Positions 1-4,913 of a stretch of 5,150 bases of DNA are shown here, piece by piece. The DNA is from Pseudomonas sp. (GTDB lineage Bacteria; Pseudomonadota; Gammaproteobacteria; Pseudomonadales; Pseudomonadaceae), in NCBI GenBank assembly GCA_003523465.1, contig DQAA01000392.1:1-5150 (forward strand), read 5' to 3'. Positions within the stretch are counted from its first letter, which is position 1, and every line of letters begins with the position of its first letter. A program made the translations under genes and the position numbers. The notes beneath the pieces are model-generated. The model saw only the letters and a program-made list of their open reading frames with translations. It ran no database searches and was not told the DNA's origin.

Positions 1-1202
1 TGGGCGATGTAGGCCGCCGGCCGCGCCTTGATGCGCTCGGCGAAGTCGGCGATCTCGGCCTTGGTCGCGGCCGGCCCCACCAGCATGCCGTAGCCGCCGG
101 AACCCTGGGTTTCCTTGACCACCAGCTCCGGCAGATTGGCCAGCACATGGGACAGTTCGGCGGGATTGCGGCATTGCCAGGTGGGCACGTTCTTCAGGAT
201 CGGCTCCTCATCGAGGTAGAAACGGATCATCTCGGTGACATAGGGGTAGACCGACTTGTCGTCCGCCACCCCGGTGCCGATGGCGTTGGCCAGCACCACG
301 TTGCCGCAGCGGTAGGCCGAGAGCAGACCGGGTACGCCGAGCATGGATTCGGGGTTGAAGGCCAGGGGGTCGAGGTAGGCATCGTCGAGGCGGCGGTAGA
401 TCACGTCCACCGGCTTTGGCCCGCCGGTGGTGCGCATGAAGACCCGCTCGTCGCGCACGAACAGGTCGGCGCCCTCCACCAGTTCCACGCCCATTTCCCG
501 GGCCAGGAACGCATGTTCGAAGAAGGCACTGTTGAAACGCCCCGGGGTCAGCACCACGACGCTGGGGTTGTCCAGCGGGCTGGAGCTCTTCAGGGTTTCC
601 AGGAGCAGGTTGGGATAGTGATCGATGGGCGCGATGCGCTGGGCCGCGAACAGCTCGGGGAACAGCCGCATCATCATCTTGCGGTCTTCGAGCATGTAGC
701 TGACGCCGCTGGGGGTGCGCAGGTTGTCTTCGAGCACGTAGTAGCTGCCGTCGCTGTCGCGCACCAGGTCGACCCCGGAAATATGCGCGTAGAGCCCGCG
801 GTGCAGGCTCAGCCCCTGCATCGCCAACTGGTACTGGTCGTTGGCCAGGACCTGCTCGGCGGGAATGATCCCGGCGCGAATGATGCGCTGCTCGTGGTAC
901 AGGTCGGCGAGGAACATGTTCAGCGCCTTGACCCTCTGGATACAACCGCGCTCCACCACGCGCCACTCGCTGGCCGGAATGGCCCGGGGAATGGTGTCGA
1001 AGGGAATCAGGCGCTCGGTGCCCTGCTCGTCGCCATACAGCGTGAAGGTGATACCGGCGCGATGGAACAGCAGATCGGCCTCCCGGCGCCGTTGCGCCAG
1101 CAATTCCGGGGGTGTCTGCCCCAGCCAGCGAGCGAATTCCCGGTAATGCGGACGGAGCTGACCGTCGGCGGCGTACATCTCATCATAGAAACTGCGAATC
1201 AT
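1..1202 (-). CDS. Circularly permuted ATP-grasp (type 2) protein, 3' end cut by the window
   Basis: This is the first 400 codons of a protein whose family is usually about 470 residues, so roughly the last 70 are missing at the window edge. Reading from ATG at 1202, the frame stays open to base 1. Family blocks seen are EDNLRTPSGVSYMLEDR at about residues 158-174, IYRRLDDAYLDP at 268-279, GTGVADDK at 309-316 and the glycine-rich ATP-grasp loop VVKETQGSGGYGM at 361-373. An AAGGAG Shine-Dalgarno lies 6 nt before the ATG and fixes the start. The family (older names DUF404/DUF407) is predicted to be a cytoplasmic ATP-dependent carboxylate-amine or peptide ligase, but the substrate is unknown. It usually sits with alpha-E, transglutaminase-like and sometimes Anbu peptidase genes, which would lie to the left of this window. 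The upstream sigma-54/IHF/NtrC arrangement suggests nitrogen control. The family call is very secure; the reaction is inference. Confidence 0.95.
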   Translation of the reverse strand, partial: MIRSFYDEMYAADGQLRPHYREFARWLGQTPPELLAQRRREADLLFHRAGITFTLYGDEQGTERLIPFDTIPRAIPASEWRVVERGCIQRVKALNMFLADLYHEQRIIRAGIIPAEQVLANDQYQLAMQGLSLHRGLYAHISGVDLVRDSDGSYYVLEDNLRTPSGVSYMLEDRKMMMRLFPELFAAQRIAPIDHYPNLLLETLKSSSPLDNPSVVVLTPGRFNSAFFEHAFLAREMGVELVEGADLFVRDERVFMRTTGGPKPVDVIYRRLDDAYLDPLAFNPESMLGVPGLLSAYRCGNVVLANAIGTGVADDKSVYPYVTEMIRFYLDEEPILKNVPTWQCRNPAELSHVLANLPELVVKETQGSGGYGMLVGPAATKAEIADFAERIKARPAAYIA

Positions 1203-1208
1203 GCCGAA

Positions 1209-1214
1209 CTCCTT
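1209..1214 (-). promoter_or_regulatory. Ribosome binding site of the ATP-grasp gene
   Basis: AAGGAG on the minus strand, 6 nt before the ATG at 1202. It confirms the start of a gene whose 3' end is outside the window. It lies inside the short leader (about 24 nt) predicted from the sigma-54 promoter. Confidence 0.85.
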
Positions 1215-1237
1215 GTCACCCGTGCCCAGGCAACGTC

Positions 1238-1252
1238 GCAAAGCCCGTGCCA
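1238..1252 (-). promoter_or_regulatory. Sigma-54 (RpoN) -24/-12 promoter of the ATP-grasp operon
   Basis: The minus strand reads TGGCACGGGCTTTGC. This fits the RpoN consensus TGGCACG-N4-TTGC with no mismatch in the core, and the invariant GG and GC are exactly 10 nt apart. Transcription would start near 1226, giving a leader of about 24 nt that contains the AAGGAG site. The correct distance to the start codon and the IHF and NtrC-like sites behind it make a chance match unlikely. Confidence 0.85.
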
Positions 1253-1270
1253 GCGGCAATAAGCCTTTGC

Positions 1271-1283
1271 AATCAAGGAGTTG
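1271..1283. promoter_or_regulatory. IHF binding site between enhancer and sigma-54 promoter
   Basis: AATCAAGGAGTTG on the plus strand matches the IHF consensus WATCAANNNNTTR at every defined position. It is centred near -51 relative to the predicted start. It lies between the -24/-12 element (1238-1252) and the NtrC-like dyad (1304-1320), where IHF bending would bring the activator to the polymerase. An A-rich stretch at 1284-1300 adjoins it, as is common at IHF sites. The site is short and degenerate, so the position carries much of the weight. Confidence 0.65.
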
Positions 1284-1303
1284 GAAAGAGAGGGAAAAGA
1301 TAC

Positions 1304-1320
1304 CGCACCAGACTTGTGCA
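1304..1320 (-). promoter_or_regulatory. NtrC-type enhancer (UAS) upstream of the ATP-grasp operon
   Basis: The minus strand reads TGCACAAGTCTGGTGCG, a dyad GCAC-N7-GTGC with flanking T and G. The classical NtrC site is TGCACTAAAATGGTGCA, so both half-sites match and only the outermost last base differs. The centre is about 86 nt upstream of the predicted start, somewhat nearer than the typical -100 to -140. A weaker dyad, TGCGC-N7-GTGTG, lies at 1329-1345. Its 25-bp centre-to-centre spacing is not a whole number of helical turns, so it may not be a real second site. Confidence 0.7.
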
Positions 1321-1324
1321 GCCA

Positions 1325-1362
1325 GCTCCACACTTATGGAGCGCACGCTTCATTGCGAAGCG
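1325..1362. repeat. Two small perfect hairpins upstream of the NtrC-like site
   Basis: The first is GCTCCA (1325-1330) paired with TGGAGC (1337-1342) around a 6-nt loop. The second is CGCTTC (1346-1351) paired with GAAGCG (1357-1362) around a 5-nt loop. With the larger hairpin at 1369-1401 they form a run of three stem-loops in under 80 bases. The first overlaps the weak second NtrC-like dyad. They may be remnants of terminator or REP-like sequence; no function is proven. Confidence 0.45.
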
Positions 1363-1368
1363 CGGATG

Positions 1369-1401
1369 GCTCCGGGGCTGCACTGGACGCAGCCCCGGAG
1401 C
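1369..1401 (-). terminator. Strong hairpin after the RraB-family gene, possible terminator without a U-tract
   Basis: A perfect 13-bp GC-rich stem (1369-1381 with 1389-1401) around the 7-nt loop ACTGGAC begins four bases after the stop codon at 1406-1408. Its position suggests it ends or protects the 3' end of the RraB-family transcript. No run of T follows on either strand, so it does not meet the intrinsic-terminator standard. It may act as an mRNA-stabilising hairpin or need Rho. Confidence 0.55.
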
Positions 1402-1405
1402 GGGC

Positions 1406-1735
1406 TCAGGTCATCACGCGCTCCTGCTTGACGCCCCAGCCCTGCGACTCACCACCCAGCGGCCTGATCACCGCCTCGAAATCATGTTCGAAATCGCCGA
1501 TGCCACCGTGGGTGGCGAACATGATCTTCTGCAACTCCAGTTGCCAGCCTTCATCGCTTTCATGCACCTGGGCGCACAGCGACTCGCCACGAAACTTGCC
1601 TGCAGCCCTGCGCGCCCGTTCCTCGTCCGGGAATACCGCGTAAAACTCGATGGGATGGATTTGCGTGAAATCGAAGCCGCCCTCTTTCATGCGGCGCAGC
1701 ACGATGCTGCTGATGTCTTCGTACAGGTTGCTCAT
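1406..1735 (-). CDS. RraB-family ribonuclease E inhibitor, 109 aa
   Basis: A small soluble protein whose body matches the RraB domain (PF06877 type). Seen are the strand IHPIEFYAVFPDEE (about residues 25-38), followed by an alpha/beta core, GWQLELQKIMF, and the C-terminal signature GGESQGWGVKQE, equivalent to the GGEYDGWGT of the family. E. coli RraB binds RNase E and lowers its activity, remodelling the degradosome and mRNA turnover. This protein is shorter than the E. coli one and lacks its long acidic tail, so inhibition of RNase E is inferred from the domain only. The start at 1735 has AGGAGG 8 nt upstream (1744-1749). An upstream in-frame extension to 1981 lacks a comparable site and has an unlikely composition. 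It appears monocistronic, with its own leader and a large hairpin just past the stop. Confidence 0.82.
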   Translation of the reverse strand: MSNLYEDISSIVLRRMKEGGFDFTQIHPIEFYAVFPDEERARRAAGKFRGESLCAQVHESDEGWQLELQKIMFATHGGIGDFEHDFEAVIRPLGGESQGWGVKQERVMT

Positions 1736-1911
1736 TGAATCGTCCTCCTCAATCACGATGGATAGACTTTCGGCGCCTGTGCGCCACCCCATGCACCCTT
1801 GTCGGGTGGGGGTTCTCGAGCGGATGTAACGACGGCAAAGACCGGCGCCGGAAAAACGACGGCCTTGCATGCAGATTAGCGTCAGCCTGGGCACATCGCC
1901 AGCTGTGCGAT
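1736..1911 (-). other. Intergenic leader of the RraB-family gene
   Basis: These 176 bases must hold the promoter of the RraB-family gene, but no convincing -35/-10 pair is visible. Two small stem-loops can be drawn: GGCGC/GCGCC at 1772-1785 with a 4-nt loop, and CACCC/GGGTG at 1794-1808 with a 5-nt loop. The palindrome CCGGCGCCGG (1842-1851) sits between two direct copies of ACGACGGC (1829-1836 and 1856-1863), which could be an operator but could be chance in GC-rich DNA. Confidence 0.3.
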
Positions 1912-2148
1912 TCAGGGCCTTTCGGCGATATCGGTGATTTCCACGCCGTTCTGCTCTTTCAGCCATTTGGCCGTCGGGCAATCGGCGCGGTCCTGAAAGT
2001 CATTGAGGTCGAGTTCGTCCATGACCGGGAACAGGTGGCCACGGATCCGCCGCGCAGCATCTTCGATGCTTGGACGTTGGTCGCAAACGCACACCAGCGA
2101 GGTGCGTTCGCCTTTCTGGTCCACGAAGGTGATTTCCCACTCTTTCAT
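1912..2148 (-). CDS. Conserved-looking small protein of unknown function, 78 aa
   Basis: I do not recognise a named domain. The product begins MKEWEITFVDQKGERTSLVC, which reads as two beta strands with a turn. It continues with a CVCDQRPSIEDAARRIRGHLF segment, likely a strand then a helix, and ends WLKEQNGVEITDIAERP. It is soluble and acidic, with no signal peptide or membrane segment. Three cysteines (C20, C22 and C57) are present, but not in a clear metal-binding pattern. The ATG at 2148 has a CGAGGA Shine-Dalgarno about 9 nt upstream; the in-frame extension to 2268 would run through the terminator of the next gene and is rejected. The regular codon use and the ribosome site support a real gene. 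It has its own gaps on both sides, so the context gives no function. Confidence 0.78.
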   Translation of the reverse strand: MKEWEITFVDQKGERTSLVCVCDQRPSIEDAARRIRGHLFPVMDELDLNDFQDRADCPTAKWLKEQNGVEITDIAERP

Positions 2149-2251
2149 CTGGCGTTGTCCTCGAATGGAAGTACGGGGTAATTCCGGCCTACCTTCCGTT
2201 GACCTTGGCCAGGAAGCGTTGTTCCGCCTGAATGAACGATGCGCACCGCAC
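2149..2251. other. Short intergenic gap upstream of the 78-aa gene
   Basis: It holds the ribosome site of the 78-aa gene (2158-2163). Any promoter for that gene must lie here, since a strong terminator closes the upstream gene at 2252-2278. I see no sigma-70, sigma-54 or ECF element that I would defend. Confidence 0.3.
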
Positions 2252-2278
2252 AAAAAAGACCCCGGCAATGCCGGGGTC
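2252..2278 (-). terminator. Intrinsic terminator of the LTA-synthase-like gene
   Basis: On the minus strand a perfect 9-bp stem, GACCCCGGC/GCCGGGGTC (2258-2266 with 2270-2278), closes a 3-nt loop and is followed at once by six T residues (2252-2257). It lies 28 bases after the stop codon of the large sulfatase gene. It separates that gene from the 78-aa gene, so the two are unlikely to share a transcript except by read-through. Confidence 0.95.
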
Positions 2279-2306
2279 CAGGGTTTTCAGCGAAGACAGC
2301 GGGGAA

Positions 2307-4367
2307 TCAATCCGGAATCCCGTGAACCACACCGGCAGTGTTGTCCATCAGGCTCTTGGTCGCGGTCTGGATGAAGGATTCGAGTTTCTTCTGCATCTCG
2401 CCCTTCTGCGGGCTGTCGATCAGCTCGGCCTTGAACTCGCTGCCGACCTGGTAGCGGTACAGGCGTGGCTCCATGTCCTTGGATTCGATCAGCAGGTGAT
2501 CGCCCTGGAACAGACCGACGATCTGCTCGCTGCCCGACGGCTTGACCATGCCGATGCCCTGGTCGCCTTCCGGCAGGTTGAGCAGGTCGCGGCCCCAGCA
2601 CTGGTGACGGGTTTCGCCGCCGAGACGGCCCATGATGGTCGGCACGATGTCGACCTGGGTGCCCACGGTATGGTCACGCTTGCCGAATTTCTCCTGGATG
2701 CCCGGCGCGATCAGCAGCAGCGGGACGTTGAAGCGGCCCAGGTCCAGCTCGGTAACCTGCTGGTGGTTGCCGAATCCATGGTCGCCGACAATGACGAACA
2801 GGGTCTCCTTGAAGTACGGCTCCTTGCGCGCCTTCTCGAAGAACTGGCCCAGGGCCCAGTCGGAGTAGCGCATGGCGGTAAGGTGCTCGTCGAGACGGCC
2901 GAAACCGGTCACCGGCTCCACCGGCAGGTTCTTCGGCAGCGCGTACGGGGTGTGGTTGGAGAGGCTCTGCAGCAGGGCATAGAAGGGTTTCTTGCCGTAG
3001 TTGTGGGCCAGTTCCTGGGCGCCGCGGTCGAACATGTCCTGGTCGGACACGCCCCAGGTCGGGTCGGAGAACACCGGATTGACGAAGTCATTGCGGCCGA
3101 TGAAGGTGGTCATGCCCTGGTTGCCGAAGAAACCAGACTGGTTGTCCCAGGCGAAATCACCGTTGTAGACGTAGACGTCGTCGTAGTCGCGAGCGCTGAG
3201 CAGTGCCGGCAGACCGGACAGCTTGTGGCCGCCTTCCGGGGTCTGCATCAGGTATTCGAAGCCCGGCAGGTTGGGGAAGCAGGCCATGGTGGCGAACATG
3301 CCCTGGTGGGTATGGGTGCCGTTGGAGAAGAAGCGGTCGAACAGCAAGCCTTCCTCGGCCAGCTTGTCGAAGTAAGGGGTGATGTTGCCCTTGGCGCCGA
3401 GGGCACCGACCGAGTGGCCGGCGAAGCTTTCAAGGAGGATCACCACCACGTTCTTGATCGGCAGGGTCTTGTCCGCCGGCGGGGTGAAGTCACGACGGAC
3501 CGCTGCGCTGTCGGCATCGACCAGCTTGTCGTTGGCGGTCAGCAGCATCTCGCGCACGGTTTGCTGGGCGACCTGCTGATCGAGGGTGGCCTTCCAGATA
3601 TTGTCGCGGTCTTCGGAGAAGCGGCTCTTGGCGGCATCGATCAGGGTCAGGGTGCCGTTCAGGCCCAGCTGGTTGACGAAGTTGGAATCGGTGGTGAAGG
3701 CGTCGCCCCAGCGCATTGGCGGGCCCTGGCGCAGGGTGCCGCGGGCGGCAACCACGGCCACCAGCAGGATCATGAAGAACACCACGCCACGCACGTACCA
3801 CGGCGCCACGTTGCGCACGCCCGAGAGGTTGCTCTGGTACTCGCCGCGAGGGCGGGTCAGGCGGTCGATGGCCTTGAACGCCAGACTCATGATCACGGTG
3901 CCGGCCACCCAGGCCAGCAGGTAGCGAACCACGGGGAAACCGTACCAGATCATGCTGGAGACGGTTTTCGGGTCTTCCTTGATGTACTGGAACACCAGGC
4001 CGTTCAGACGCTGGTGGAACTCGCGATAGAAGTCCATCTCCACCAGGCCGAGGAACAGCGTGATGCTCGCGGTGACCGTCAGCCACAGGCGGAACAGGCC
4101 GCGGGCGGCCATGGCCCGGGCGCTGAGTACAGCCAGCAGCAGCGGAATGCTCAGGTACACCACCACGCGCAGGTCGAAGCGCAGGCCGTTGAGGAAACCT
4201 TCGGCAACGGTCGAGTACGGCGTATCGCCGATCATGTCGCTGTTGTAGGCCAGCAGAGCGAACCGCACGGCGCTCAGCATCAGCATGATCACCAGGCCGC
4301 ACAGGAAGGTGTAGAGCAGGTGTGATTTGACCGTCGGTTGCAGGCGCGAGGCGTCCGTTTTAGCCAT
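2307..4367 (-). CDS. LTA synthase / phosphoglycerol transferase family sulfatase-fold membrane protein, 686 aa
   Basis: An inner-membrane enzyme of the alkaline-phosphatase superfamily (LtaS/OpgB type, sulfatase domain). Five hydrophobic helices are visible at about residues 19-41, 65-84, 92-110, 143-163 and 193-208. A linker and a periplasmic catalytic domain (about 300-600) follow. Seen there are NVVVILLESF with metal ligand Glu313, SNGTHTHQG with the probable nucleophile Thr353, NGDFAWDN (about 402-409), SLSNHTPY (His472) and VGDHGFGN with Asp529-His530. TQVDIVPTIMGRLG is typical of sulfatase folds. Family members transfer phosphoglycerol or phosphoethanolamine groups from phospholipid. 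Gram-negatives lack LTA, so the likely acceptor is a periplasmic glucan or other envelope glycan, but this is inference. The ATG at 4367 is preferred because the product then begins MAKTDASRLQPTVKSHLLYT, like recalled Pseudomonas homologues. It has only a weak AGGGA at 4379-4383. A GTG at 4406 would add 13 residues without a ribosome site. Confidence 0.92.
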   Translation of the reverse strand: MAKTDASRLQPTVKSHLLYTFLCGLVIMLMLSAVRFALLAYNSDMIGDTPYSTVAEGFLNGLRFDLRVVVYLSIPLLLAVLSARAMAARGLFRLWLTVTASITLFLGLVEMDFYREFHQRLNGLVFQYIKEDPKTVSSMIWYGFPVVRYLLAWVAGTVIMSLAFKAIDRLTRPRGEYQSNLSGVRNVAPWYVRGVVFFMILLVAVVAARGTLRQGPPMRWGDAFTTDSNFVNQLGLNGTLTLIDAAKSRFSEDRDNIWKATLDQQVAQQTVREMLLTANDKLVDADSAAVRRDFTPPADKTLPIKNVVVILLESFAGHSVGALGAKGNITPYFDKLAEEGLLFDRFFSNGTHTHQGMFATMACFPNLPGFEYLMQTPEGGHKLSGLPALLSARDYDDVYVYNGDFAWDNQSGFFGNQGMTTFIGRNDFVNPVFSDPTWGVSDQDMFDRGAQELAHNYGKKPFYALLQSLSNHTPYALPKNLPVEPVTGFGRLDEHLTAMRYSDWALGQFFEKARKEPYFKETLFVIVGDHGFGNHQQVTELDLGRFNVPLLLIAPGIQEKFGKRDHTVGTQVDIVPTIMGRLGGETRHQCWGRDLLNLPEGDQGIGMVKPSGSEQIVGLFQGDHLLIESKDMEPRLYRYQVGSEFKAELIDSPQKGEMQKKLESFIQTATKSLMDNTAGVVHGIPD

Positions 4368-4464
4368 GAAGTGGAGGATCCCTGGGATTCTGGTTATGGA
4401 AAGCACATCGACGCGAAACGCCGCCGCTCCGGGAAGTCATCCGGATGGCAAGCCTTTGGTCGAA

Positions 4465-4493
4465 TGGATAAAAGCGCGCGCGATTGTCTTCAA
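4465..4493 (-). promoter_or_regulatory. Candidate sigma-70 promoter of the LTA-synthase-like gene
   Basis: TTGAAG (4488-4493) and TATCCA (4465-4470) on the minus strand are separated by 17 nt. The match is 4 of 6 at -35 and 3 of 6 at -10. The start would be near 4458, leaving a leader of about 90 nt. The palindrome CAATCGATTG (4491-4500) overlaps the -35, and TTGAAG recurs inverted at 4512-4517, so a regulator could bind here. It is the best pair in the gap but weak alone. Confidence 0.35.
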
Positions 4494-4528
4494 TCGATTG
4501 TGAAAATTTCGTTGAAGGCTGCGCAAGG

Positions 4529-4572
4529 CGCGGATCAGGCTAGCCGGGTTGCCCGGCCAACACAAATCCGCG
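4529..4572. repeat. 44-base imperfect palindrome downstream of the PLDc_N gene
   Basis: An outer stem CGCGGAT/ATCCGCG (4529-4535 with 4566-4572) encloses an inner perfect hairpin GCCGGG/CCCGGC (4543-4548 with 4552-4557) with a 3-nt loop. It starts about 23 bases after the stop of the 63-aa gene on the minus strand. It could be that gene's 3' hairpin or a single REP-like element. No T-run follows directly, so it is not called an intrinsic terminator. Confidence 0.5.
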
Positions 4573-4594
4573 TGATGTCGGTGACTGCCTGCGG

Positions 4595-4786
4595 CTAGAT
4601 CCGCACGTTGCCGCGCGGTCCGGCGATGGCCCAGATGATCAGGCCGAGCACCGGCAAGAGGATGATCAGCAGGATCCACAGGACCTTGGCGCCGCCGCCG
4701 GCGCTGCTCTTGATCACATTGAGAATCGCCCAGATATCCAGGGCAAGAATGACCAGGCCGACCAGGCCATTGAACGTTGAACCCAT
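4595..4786 (-). CDS. PLDc_N-domain small membrane protein, 63 aa
   Basis: The whole protein is one PLDc_N (phospholipase D-nuclease N-terminal) module without any catalytic HKD domain. There are two hydrophobic helices, about residues 7-25 and 35-55, joined by a short SSAGGGAK turn. The second carries the WILLIILLPVLGLIIW pattern with the conserved Pro-x-x-Gly, and a basic PRGNVRI tail follows. Such stand-alone modules are common in Pseudomonas and other bacteria. They are presumed inner-membrane proteins of unknown role, in some cases linked to envelope stress. The ATG at 4786 has GGGAG 7 nt upstream (4794-4798), and the stop is TAG. It is divergent from the ZIP gene and separated from the LTA-synthase-like gene by a palindrome and about 227 bases, so it is probably its own transcript. 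Confidence 0.88.
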   Translation of the reverse strand: MGSTFNGLVGLVILALDIWAILNVIKSSAGGGAKVLWILLIILLPVLGLIIWAIAGPRGNVRI

Positions 4787-4835
4787 GGTGAAACTCCCAA
4801 TTCAGGCACTGCCCAAAGAATAGATGGCTATCGGC

Positions 4836-4865
4836 CTTATAGACGCGCTTGTTTCGATGGCGTTC
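4836..4865 (-). promoter_or_regulatory. Candidate promoter of the PLDc_N gene, ECF- or RpoS-like
   Basis: On the minus strand TATAAG (4836-4841) is preceded by C, as favoured by RpoS, and a start near 4830 gives a leader of about 45 nt. The overlapping pair GAACGC (4860-4865)-N16-TCTATA (4838-4843) resembles the AlgU/RpoE pattern GAACTT-N16-TCTGA in its GAAC and TCT parts only. No good sigma-70 -35 exists at 16-18 nt. Which sigma factor uses it cannot be decided from sequence. Confidence 0.4.
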
Positions 4866-4913
4866 CGATGGCTTGGTTACACTCGGTTGCATTGTTTTGA
4901 CGGAGAGCCCTTC

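Noticed and set aside
208..966. Minus-strand open frame of 252 codons
   Set aside because: It is an out-of-frame shadow of the ATP-grasp gene, rich in R, P and A; the true frame is open from 1202 to the window edge.
147..1262. Plus-strand open frame of 371 codons
   Set aside because: It is antisense to the ATP-grasp gene and runs across the sigma-54 promoter. Its product has no recognisable motif and the composition of a shadow frame.
3490..4302. Minus-strand open frame of 270 codons
   Set aside because: It is a frame-shifted shadow within the sulfatase gene, with an R/P/G-rich composition and no motif.
2232..4325. Long plus-strand open frame of 697 codons
   Set aside because: It is antisense to the sulfatase gene, which has clear family motifs. 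Its product is a low-complexity mix rich in H, V, Q, G and A, typical of the reverse frame of GC-rich genes, and its start lies just before the opposite gene's terminator.
4368..4406. Upstream GTG start adding 13 residues to the sulfatase
   Set aside because: No Shine-Dalgarno precedes the GTG at 4406, and the added residues do not resemble the known N-terminus of the family; the ATG at 4367 is preferred.
4850..4883. Plus-strand promoter for the ZIP gene using TACACT at 4878-4883
   Set aside because: No acceptable -35 lies 16-18 nt upstream, and no metal-responsive operator was recognised, so it is not listed as a feature.
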